In this document: positions 50,710-59,756 of the stretch, piece after piece
Position numbering within the stretch: the first letter of the stretch is position 1
Layout of the letters: each line of letters begins with the position of its first letter
Source: Chondrus crispus
Lineage: Eukaryota > Rhodophyta > Florideophyceae > Gigartinales > Gigartinaceae
Assembly: GCF_000350225.1 (NCBI RefSeq)
Contig: NW_005178986.1
Span: 179,970 to 243,969, forward strand
Length of the DNA stretch: 64,000 nucleotides
Direction: 5' to 3'
Notes under the pieces: model-generated
The model's input: only the letters and a program-made list of their open reading frames with translations
Told to the model about the DNA's origin: nothing
Databases searched by the model: none
Position numbers and translations under genes: made by a program

Positions 50710-51190
50710 GTCGTGTGCCGGGTAGCAGCGGAGGCAGGCGTTGACGCCGTGGTGGGCGAGTGCGGCGGGTGGGACGGGCGTGCGCGCGAGATCGCGGACG
50801 CCGTGTGCATGGAGCTCCACGCAAAGCGGTTCCCAGCTGCGGCGGAGACTCTGCTGGACAGGCGGGCGGGCGAAGCGCGCGTGGTGGCGAGCTGCGTGGA
50901 GATTCTGCGCAACATGAGCGGGCAGCACGCGGCGAAAAGCGCCGTGCGCGGCGAGATGGGGCGGACGACGTGCGTGGTGGGTGGCAGTGGCGGGGGGGAC
51001 GGACGCCGGCGTGGCAGAGACGTTCTGCGGGCTGGTGGGCGGGGTGTACCTGCGGGGCGGGGACGTGGTGGACGGGTGCGCTTCGGAAGGGGCGGTCGAG
51101 GTAGTGGTGGGAGCGGTGGCGCGGAGGGCGGCGGCGCGGGCCGCACGCATCACGGAGGGGCGAAGAACGGGGAAAGTGGTAGCTGCAAGC
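50710..51190 (+). pseudogene. captured armadillo-repeat gene fragment in Helitron 3
   Basis: Residues such as AEAGVDAVVGECGGWDGRAR and VVASCVEILRNMSGQHAAKS, and in another frame VAETFCGLVGGVYLRGGDVV and EGAVEVVVGAVAR, fit consecutive armadillo repeats, reminiscent of ARMC6-type proteins. The frame switches near 50985. It probably represents host exon sequence picked up by the Helitron. The rest of the GC-rich filler (50060-50700, 51200-51550) was not recognised. Confidence 0.5.
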
Positions 51191-51630
51191 CAGGCAGGTG
51201 TCGCAGCCGGCGGTGCAGGAGGGCGCGCGCAGGCGGGTGGGTGCCGGGAGCCGGCGCCAGGTAGCAGTGTTAGGCGGAAGCAAGCGGCGGCGTAAAGGGC
51301 AGCGGCGCTGACCATGTTTGCGGGCTGCAGGGACCGAGCCGCAGCCGGGGGGGAAGGGGACACAGGCTGGCGGCGGCGCAGAGGGCGGCGGCGCGGACCG
51401 GGCGCCACGCGCATGGGCGAGTAATGTGTAGCAGGACGAGGGGGCAAGGGGCGACAAAGACCGGAGAGAATACGGGAGAGTTAGCGCAGAGGGAAGGGGA
51501 GCAGCGGGGCGGGGAACGACAGCGTGTGCAGAACGAGGAGCAGAGGAGGAAGGGACTTGGATAGGCGCGCGAAGCGCGCACGGAGCCCACTTGTACCCTT
51601 TACTGTATTGCAAATATTGTAATACTGTAC

Positions 51631-52285
51631 TACAGTATTCCCCCGTTGTCCGCATGCCACTAGGTCAACTGAACGAGTACAGTATACAAATAACGGGGTT
51701 ATGCTGACAGCGAAGGAATTTTTACTGTTTTCTGAAATGGTCAAATATCGTTTACTGATGGAACGCAGCCTGATTTCGCAATCTTAAGTTCTTCTAGCAC
51801 TGCCTTAATCGTTTCTGTAGGCTTTTGTCCATTCTTTCCAATACAGATCCTTCTACTGCCAAACCCTTCAACTCCTCCTCAATACTGTAAAACTCCTTCT
51901 CGGCATCGCTTCCTTGTGGCTCTTCTTCAATACCCTCCATACTGGCGATAAATTCCCTCTGGTTTTCAATAGTTAGTATCTCCGTCACCTCGTCCTCCCC
52001 AACTGGATTTAGTAGACTCTCTACTCTGTAATGCAATCCGTTTGAACCTTACACCGTGCTCATTGTAACTACGGATTTCACATTTTAAGAATGTGATATA
52101 TGCGGGGGAATGATCCCCAAAATACAACTGAAAAACATGCTGCAGCTGGGATTGTGTATGCACGTATGCAGTATGCAGTCTATTGGCCATTCAAGGTAAA
52201 AATCCCAACTTTTTCACGGTAAATGATATTTGCATGCAACTTTCGAGGGTATGCAGACAGCGAGGTCTGCATAAAGCGGGGTTTC
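51631..52285 (-). mobile_element. second pogo/Tigger-like remnant, right end displaced to 59357-59362
   Basis: Left end TACAGTATTCCCCCGTTGTC at 51631. The right end reads GCGGGGTTTC up to the copia element at 52286 and then CACTGTA after it (59357-59363), which together give an inverted match to the left end. TA plus CAG termini fit pogo/Tigger. Short and internally decayed. Confidence 0.5.
51794..52190 (-). pseudogene. possible transposase C-terminal fragments
   Basis: Two overlapping minus-strand frames, one acidic (LTIENQREFIASMEGIEEE) and one with FGDHSPAYITFLKCEIRSYN, lie between the proposed ends of the second pogo-like element. They could be the C terminus of a decayed transposase. 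No catalytic motif remains, so this is position-based inference. Confidence 0.3.
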
Positions 52286-52654
52286 TGTCGGACTTATGAG
52301 GTCTCGGAGACTCGAGATACTCGACAGATAATTGGTCACACGTCAGCCCAAAACGAGATCGAGATCGACTCGAAATAATAAGAAATTTACATTCAGTCCA
52401 TGGGCGATTAGCGCCGACGAGACTGAGTCCACCACATATACCTGGGTACGATCCTCATCACTAGTAGAGGAGGCAGTTGGGTTTATCGAAGTAAAGTGCA
52501 TTTTATGCGTATCTTTGACAGAAGGGAAGAGACCCCTCTACCCAACATCCTGTTCTCCTTTTTCTCCACACCCCCTCCTGCACGAGCCTTTACTGTTCGA
52601 CGATTGTACGACGAGAACCTCGTGCGCAGAGAGCAAAGAAGGTTTCCAACGACA
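52286..52654 (+). repeat. 5' LTR of the copia element
   Basis: Begins TGTCGGACTT and ends TTTCCAACGACA; matches 58983-59351 except for six substitutions, mostly transitions. Open frames crossing it are repeated in the 3' copy and are not genes. Confidence 0.95.
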
Positions 52655-52727
52655 ATCCGGATTCTGGATACTTATCTTCGCTCATACGTCTACCTTGAAT
52701 CTACTTGTTCCCTAGTGGTTGACCACC

Positions 52728-54464
52728 ATGGCTACCGCTACCCGTGCTCAAGTGAATGCCCGGTACCAGCGCCTCAAGCGATCTGCATCTATAGTAGAAC
52801 CCACTACTGAACATGGAAAACAGCTATGGGACGTAGCTCTCTACACCCTCAACCTGTACCCCATAGCCGACGAATCGGCAAGTTCTGCGAGTGTAACTGT
52901 GCCCCTTATTGATGAAGTGAGAGAAGCCATGAAGAGTTTGATGCCGTCACCTGAGGACATTCTGAATGTGGAACTACTACGCGCGCCTTTGTTCCCTCTT
53001 GCTTTGTTACGGGATATTGCCACTCTCTATGGATTTGGTGGTGTTCTTGACGGTTTGAGCACAACATTAGAACTGAGTTCTAGTGATACCAGCAACCGTT
53101 CAATCATGACACACGTTTGGGTTACAAACTTCTTAGGGTGCTCTCGCGATACTATTCGCACCGCTGTGGGAACGTATCGTCGTACTCAGGGATCACCCAA
53201 CCTCCTAACCAAACAAATGAGTGTTGCAACTGAAGCACCCGTGTTTTTAACTGCAGGTGTCCAAGCAACACCACAAGTCGTACCAGCGGACAACAGGGAC
53301 AATTTCGGTGACACTCCGTCTTCGATAGCGAATGTTATTACCACTCCGAGAGGTAATGGAACTTCCCAGCATACTCATCATCGTCAAGCTATCAATGTTG
53401 CAGGAGCGGAACATGGCATTCGTAATGATAATCAAACAAATGGTGCTGTCCCACCGTCTACGACTGTCGCAGGGGTCGAATCTTCCCTTCCGTATTCGAT
53501 AGATGTGAGAGAAGACACTCGAAAGGAAATCTATGTATTTCAGCACTTCAAGGATTACCGTTTTACCGGTGGCCTGACTCAGTCAATCGAAATGACGCTT
53601 CGCGACTACAACATATGTGCACGTCAACATCGCTTGTCTACTTCGCAAAAGGCCGACTACTTCGTTAACATTCTTAATGGACTGGCAAGGACATTCTTCT
53701 TCAATAACGCTAGAGATGATATGCCTTTTGAACAGATGGCAGAGATTATGGTGACAGAATTCAACAGTAACGCACGCCAAATCCAAGTATATGGAATACT
53801 GTCTACGTTAAGAATGAACAGTATAATGTCGGAACATGAGCTATCCTCATCCACTGAGGGCTTGACTAAGGTTGTCAGCATGATCGAAGAGATGTCACCA
53901 CAATGCCCTCCACATTTTAGATCTGAACCGCACAAGATCGGATACTTGCGCAACGCTGTATTGTGCTACTCTTGGTCGAAGACTCCCATAAGTAATATTG
54001 TCACTGCGCAATACTCATTCAATGGATTTATCACATCACTCCGTGAGCACATGCAACTTGAAGAAGAGATACTCAATGTATCCAGGAGACCTACGGGTAT
54101 CCGACATGCTTTCTCAGACGACATTTTCGTACAACAGTATGGCCGTAACCCGAAGTATGTGCAGAAGTACCCTCCGAGAGGAGGATTCAAGGGTAGACAA
54201 CAATTGAATATTGGTCGCCCGGGCATTGCTTTTCTCCCGCAAATCGTACTTTCGAAGAGAGCAGACGTCAGAAAGAATGTCATAGATGTCGTGTTGCATG
54301 GCGTCCAGCACATCGATGCAAAGCCGGATCCATTCGGAATCAGGTGCGTCAGCGGATGGTCAATGGCGAATCGGCAGTACATGTCATGTCTGACTTTGTC
54401 GCAGCCCTGGATAGAGAACTCATTCAAGACCTCCCTGAATCAACGGATACCCCAAACAATTTGA
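52728..54464 (+). pseudogene. gag of the copia element
   Basis: Capsid precursor. The ATG at 52728 sits in an ideal context (ACCACCATGG) about 75 bases after the LTR. Middle region (ENSEYSR-free, helical, QADYFVNILNGLARTFFF and following) is gag-like. The frame goes off at about 54200: a zinc knuckle-like C-x2-C...H-x2-C (KECHRCRVAW and after) is readable only in frame 2 near 54270-54310, and that frame goes on to 54673. So gag has one frameshift before its nucleocapsid part. Confidence 0.75.
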
Positions 54465-54807
54465 CACGCGACAATGAAGCAACAGTTAGTCAATGCCCCA
54501 TCCAAACGGCAGACGAGGTATACCTGTTCGATTCATTAACGTCTGACAATCCTGTTCAGGATACTGCTGCCGTTGAAGAGGAAGATAATGAATGGTTCAC
54601 CCATCACTTATCATCATCCATGTCTGAGGGACATACTCCTTACGGCACAAACATCGAAGAGCAGGATTTTTAACTCGGCGACGAAGTAATCAGCCTCAAC
54701 TTCGCGGCCCAGCGCGATGGGCAGCCTCCCATTGCACCACTCATCCCAGGAGCAAACAATCTCCCATCGAAGTTGATGCGACTCACATTCATGCAACGAA
54801 ATTGAAC

Positions 54808-56517
54808 AACTATAACCGTTACTGTTATCAAGGCTTTTGTCTTGACATTGGAGCACCGAAATCTGTCATAGGACATGAAGAGCTGACTTGAATGTTCGCC
54901 CAACAAGACTTGAGATCTCTAAATCTCTCACCGCCACCGTTTCAGAACCGTTTCCGCTTTGCCGAAACCACTTTTGAGTCGCTTGGACAGATTACAATAC
55001 CACTTAAGACACCCTTCGGTGTTGCTCCTATCAACGTGCAACTTGATGTCGTTCAAGCAGACATTCCAGCTTTACTTGGGATGGACATCCTGGACCGGGA
55101 ATCCCTCATCGCAAACACTGTCGCGAATCGTCTGACAAAGCGAAAAAGGATCTAGAATAAGAAAGAAAGGATATGTTGCATGAATGAATGGGCTGTACCC
55201 CTGTACAGGGCGAAAAGCAATCATGTTTTCGCCAAAATGTACTTCCCACCGAATATCTACTTCAGCAGAACACAACTTCAAAAACTACACAAACAATTCT
55301 TTCATCTATCAGCTCAGAAGCTGTTCAATCTTCTCCGCTGTGCTCGACCAGAAGAAGCTACCCCTGGTACTCTGGAAACGTTACGGGATCTCGCAAAGAG
55401 GTGCGATCCTTGTCAAAGAGTTCAGAACGCACCATCACGTTTCAGGGTATCTTTTGGAGCAGAGAATGTCCGCTTCAATGAGAGAATACTGTTAGATATC
55501 GTGTACATCGATAGAAAACCGGTCTTGCATATTGTAGATGAAGGTACGCATTTCTCTGCAGCACAATTCCCCCGAGACGTCTCAACGAAGACAATATGGG
55601 CGACGATACTCAAATGTTGGGCGACGATTTACAAAGGTCTACCCAACCGGATACTAGTCCACCAAGGGAGCCCATTTGGACCGCTATTCCTCAATATTGG
55701 TGCTGTGTCTAATGTACAAGTGAATAGAACTGGGATAGAAGCCCACTCAAGTCTTGGACTCTGTGAGCGATACCATCAACCCCTCAGACAAACTTATCGG
55801 AAGATAATGATGGACCATCCGACTTCTAACCCCGACACCGCTTTGGCCTTATCAGTCAAAGCCATGAATGACACCCTGGGCCCTGAAGGACTTGTTCCAT
55901 CTGCTTTTGTCTTTGGAGAATTCCCTAAGGTATATACCAAGTCAGAGACCCCAAAAGAAAGAGCCGTCCTGGCGAGCCGGGCTAAATTGGCACATCTTGC
56001 AAGAACTCAGATGGAGAAACACATGGCAGAACTACGGGTGAAGAGGGCTCTGAAACATTCTACTCCACCAGCGTCGGACCGTGTCTATGAACCTGGAGAC
56101 TAAGTGCTCGTGTGGAGGGAGAAGCAAGTCGACAACCGCATAGGCGAATGGTTAGGACCCTTTACGGTCCTTGCCGTGGACGAGACAAAGAAGCTTGCAT
56201 TCATCCAGGATGTAAGAGTTGGAGCTGCGAGACCGTTTAATGTAGCACAATTGAAGCATTACCATGCACCAGAAACCATAGCACACTCCGTTTTCACACA
56301 GTTAGGTCAAGGTCTCAACTTCTTCTCCTCACCGAATGATCACGAAGTTCATCTCACCGAGATTCTTGACAAAGGTGATCCCCGATCTCGCTCCAAGAAA
56401 ATGGGCGAGGCAAAGCGCGAGGAGATCAAAACTTTGCTCGAACGCGGTACCTTTAACGAATATTGCGTGAAGAAATCCCTCCTGACGGAAACGTCCTTCC
56501 CGGACGATTTGTACTAG
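54808..56517 (+). pseudogene. protease and integrase of the copia element, three in-frame stops
   Basis: One continuous frame. Protease: FCLDIGAPKS (D-x-G-A active site) at about 54835 and ALLGMDILD at 55070. Integrase: GAG-pre-integrase zinc motif (LHKQFFHL ... CDPC) at about 55290-55430; core with LLDIVYID, a central acidic region and GLCERYHQPLRQ. Stops interrupt at 54889-54891 (TGA), 55153-55155 (TAG) and 56101-56103 (TAA) without shifting frame. After the last stop the frame encodes VLVWREKQ and GPFTVLAVD, an SH3-like integrase tail. Confidence 0.85.
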
Positions 56518-57893
56518 CTCTTAAGTCAACTGAGGACGGGAACATCAAATATAAGGCTAGATATGTAATCGGGGGGCATCGAGACCGATTCAAGCACATG
56601 ATGGTACACACGACATCAACTCTTCAGCCCCAATCTATCCGACTACTCCTCGCCCTATCTGGGATACACGGCTTCAACATATGGACTTCTGATGTTCGCC
56701 AAGCATATCTCCAATCCGCAGAACCTTTGGCACGTGAAGTATTCATAATGAATACCGTCCCTGAGTTTGAGCTACATCCGTCGCAGTGTCTCCAACTTAT
56801 AAAGCCCTTATATGGTCTGCGTGAGTCGGGAGATATTTGGCATGACACTTTGGACAAGCATCACATACAAGACTTAGGGATGAAAGCTCTCCGATCTGAC
56901 CCAGCACTTTACGTCTTGATGAAGGATAGATTGCTCAAAGGCCTATCTGGAGGATATGTTGATGATCTCATTCGGGCAGGCGACGCCTCGTTCAAAAAAC
57001 TCTCTAAAAAGACGAACGAGAAGTTCGAAATGACAGAGGACCAAAGCTTACCATGTATGTTCACTGGCTTTTCACTTAGTCGTGGAAAGGACGGTACCAT
57101 TACACAAGAGCAACATGCGTATCTAAGAAAGCTCGAAGACTTGCCTCCTGACGCTTCCTTCTCTCATTTCCGTGCCATGAGAATGAGGCTGGCCTGGTTG
57201 GCCAACACAAGGCCAGACTACCTCTTTGAAATATCCCAACTCGCCCAAGTGACTGCTGAGAAATTCGATACAGAAAAGGATGGATGTATTCGTCGACTCA
57301 ATCGTGCTACTCGATACGCAGTGAATAATCGAGTATCACTCAAAATTCCCGTCCTTGATATGAACACATTGAAAGTGATCGGCTTCTCCGATTCATCATT
57401 TGCGAATAACTCAGATCTCTCTTCTCAGCTTGGCAACATTTGTTTGCTTGGGGACCACACAGGTTCCGTTATTCCCATACATTTCAAATCGTACAAATTT
57501 CGAAGAGTGACTAGGTCATCAATTGCAGGCGAAGTGATTGCATTTAGCGATCTTTTTGACGTCGCGGCAACACTAGCGAATGAAATGGGCATGATATTGT
57601 CAAAGCAAGTACCAATGCAACTCTTTACCGACAGCAAATCCCTCTTCGACATCATTTCCAAAGGATCCCGCACCTCAGAGAAGCGAATGATGTTGGACGT
57701 TGCTTCCGCAAGACAGGGCTTTAAGGATAAAACCATTTCTGATATTGGATTTGTGAGAAGTTCTAACAACATAGCCGACGGTCTCACAAAGAAGATGAAC
57801 CAAGCGGCATTGCGCGACGTAATTGAATCAGGCCGACTGGACGTTCAACCGGAACAATGGATTGTCCGAAAGGACCTCCCAAGCTCTGTTTAA
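56463..57893 (+). CDS. reverse transcriptase and RNase H of the copia element
   Basis: RVT_2-type RT: YKARYVIGGH, SIRLLLALSGIHG, DVRQAYLQ, IKPLYGLRESG, and the YVDDLI catalytic box near residue 160. RNase H: VIGFSDSSFANN and FTDSKSLFDII. The frame opens after a shift from the integrase frame at about 56460 and has no proper ATG, so it would be translated as part of a polyprotein if the element were intact. It is uninterrupted to 57893. Confidence 0.92.
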   Translation: MREEIPPDGNVLPGRFVLALKSTEDGNIKYKARYVIGGHRDRFKHMMVHTTSTLQPQSIRLLLALSGIHGFNIWTSDVRQAYLQSAEPLAREVFIMNTVPEFELHPSQCLQLIKPLYGLRESGDIWHDTLDKHHIQDLGMKALRSDPALYVLMKDRLLKGLSGGYVDDLIRAGDASFKKLSKKTNEKFEMTEDQSLPCMFTGFSLSRGKDGTITQEQHAYLRKLEDLPPDASFSHFRAMRMRLAWLANTRPDYLFEISQLAQVTAEKFDTEKDGCIRRLNRATRYAVNNRVSLKIPVLDMNTLKVIGFSDSSFANNSDLSSQLGNICLLGDHTGSVIPIHFKSYKFRRVTRSSIAGEVIAFSDLFDVAATLANEMGMILSKQVPMQLFTDSKSLFDIISKGSRTSEKRMMLDVASARQGFKDKTISDIGFVRSSNNIADGLTKKMNQAALRDVIESGRLDVQPEQWIVRKDLPSSV

Positions 57894-58880
57894 CAATGAT
57901 CAACTTCTACAACTCCCTTACTGTTGGGTACCTTTGAGTCGTACAACTCACGGACTTCGGCAACGTACAAGCTCTGCACACCGTCTCCACCACAAGCACG
58001 CAATGCATCCGCAGAGAGGTGCATTGGATGCTTCTCCTCGCTGTCCAGGACCCACTTCAGCGCACCATCTACAACAACACAGTGGTCAAGGTCGTTACCT
58101 GCTCTCATCCGCACAAGCCATACCCCATGAGATACATTAGCTAGCCACGTCAATTTCGCCTTCCTGAAATTTTCATCCTTGATTTTTCGAAAATTGAAAT
58201 GCTTCGAAATTTTATGCAAAATACGCTGCAAATTCCCGATGGATTGAATCGGTACCTTGACTTTGTCCAGGAGAGTTGAAAGATGCAAGGCTGAGTCACA
58301 ACCCGCAAGACAATTCATGGCGTTTACGATTGCTGCATGCGCACATTTGCCCTTTGGACCACGTCCCATAATCAACTTCGAGTTGGACACGTAATAATTT
58401 TTAGCAGCCGAACTGAACACGCGGGGCGCCAGGGCGGCACTTACAGACAGAAACCCCAGGGTTCTCAAAGCACCAACGACGGAGACTGTTGCTGACAATT
58501 GTAGTCGCACGCTGGAAATTGCTTTTGTGAATGCCTGGATTGGGCGCCCGAGGAAGATGCCTACTGCTCCTTGCTAGAGCTGTCTCTGCGCGCACGGCGA
58601 AACGTACATCTTTCGAACCCGGCGCACGGTACGTGTCGATATTGATATCGAAGAAAGACTCGAGCCCGTTCTGGTAACTGGATGCGCCGTAAAACTCGCC
58701 GACTTCCACTCGTCGGTTTGTGCCTGGAACTTCGGTGTCATCTCCGCACATGATTTTTTCGACAGAAATATTTTGGCGTCGTAACGCCTTTCCCTTCGAA
58801 CCTGCCGCAGCCTGCCTCTGTTTCTGGGGCTGCATTACACGCATGGTTGACGACTGTGGCCAAGGGACTGTCGGCGTCAC
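57890..58880 (-). pseudogene. antisense protein frame 3' of pol in the copia element
   Basis: Minus-strand reading frame of about 330 residues with one frameshift at about 58430, lying between pol and the 3' LTR. The later part has a Cys/His/Asp arrangement: KGKCAHAAIVNAMN, then LDHCVVVDGALKWVLDSEE, then an ACGGDGV segment. This order (Cys near a helix, His before a VDG strand, downstream Asp) is like papain-fold/C39-like peptidases, so a protease-like protein is possible. No ATG is placed at the beginning of either frame half; MRVMQPQKQ (58844) is the best upstream candidate. Function is not established. Confidence 0.5.
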
Positions 58881-58982
58881 CGTTGATTCAACAAGGAAAC
58901 AAAAGTCTAGCCCGTGCCCGAGCCACAGTCACAACCGATACGCAAAGGAGATGTGGCGGACGAGGAATGAAAATTGAGGGAG

Positions 58983-59351
58983 TGTCGGACTTATGAGGTC
59001 TCGGAGACTCGAGATACTCGACAGATAATTGGTCACACGTCAGCCCAAAACGAGATCGAGGTCGACTCGAAATAATAAGAAATTTACATTCAGTCCATCG
59101 GCGATTAGCGCCGACGAGACTGAGTCCACCACATATACCTGGGTACGATCCTCATCAATAGTAGAGGAGGCAGTTGGGTTTATCGAAGTAAAGTGCATTT
59201 TATGCGTATCTTTGACAGAAGGGAAGAGACCCCTCTACCCAACATCCTGTTCTCCTTTTTCTCCACACCCCCTCCCGCACGAGCCTTTACTGCTCGACGA
59301 TTGCACGACGAGAACCTCGTGCGCAGAGAGCAAAGAAGGTTTCCAACGACA
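58983..59351 (+). repeat. 3' LTR of the copia element
   Basis: 369 bp, TGTCGG to CGACA. Preceded by a purine-rich AAAATTGAGGGAG tract, the likely plus-strand primer. Confidence 0.95.
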
Positions 59352-59362
59352 GTTCCACTGTA

Positions 59363-59756
59363 GTTTGCACATCTCAGCTGTGGGAAATTATGGTATGACG
59401 GTGACGCATACAGGATGAATAAAATGCACCTCAACGCAATTAATGTAGTGCACAACAACGGGAGCATTTTAATAATCTCAGCTGTCAACATGCAGTGCCT
59501 TCTCTCCTAAAGTTGCTTCGATAGTGCAAAACATTACGTGAGGAGAGGACAAAGCCCCTGGCTGAAGTAGTATAAATAAGGGAAGAGTCGAGGCAGACTA
59601 GCTGCCAAGACAAGCGAAAAACAAAAACGAAGCCACGACAATAAAAAGCGCGATTCCCCTCATTCACTCGGTCCTGCCGGTTAACCTTTATTGTTCCCCC
59701 CTTTTATTTTATTTTTTGCGACATCAGCATCTGCGATTACCGCACCAAACTTTGAA
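59363..59756. other. intergenic between the copia and Helitron 4 insertions
   Basis: No gene recognised in about 390 bases. The sequence before base 59756 ends in A, the expected Helitron target base. Confidence 0.4.

Larger units (their letters stand above)
49723..51593 (+). mobile_element. Helitron 3, 1.9 kb, GC-rich non-autonomous copy
   Basis: Starts TCTACAACTACTAAAATCCG directly after the CTTG of Helitron 2 and ends with the perfect stem GCGCGC-GAA-GCGCGC and ACGGAGCCCACTTG, followed by T. It has no transposase. It contains a tandem duplication near the 5' end and GC-rich gene-like sequence. Confidence 0.85.
52286..59351 (+). mobile_element. Ty1/copia LTR retrotransposon, 7.07 kb, decayed
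   Basis: Two 369-bp LTRs (TGTCGG...CGACA) differing at six sites by eye. Flanks GTTTC (52281-52285) and GTTCC (59352-59356) form a target duplication with one mismatch. Domain order gag, protease, integrase, reverse transcriptase, RNase H defines Ty1/copia. Pol carries several stops and frame breaks. An antisense frame lies between pol and the 3' LTR. Confidence 0.95.

Noticed and set aside
50692..51655. Minus-strand Pro/Arg/Ala-rich frames of 250-317 codons in Helitron 3
   Set aside because: They lie opposite GC-rich sequence and have only low-complexity composition; the plus strand holds the more convincing ARM-like residues.
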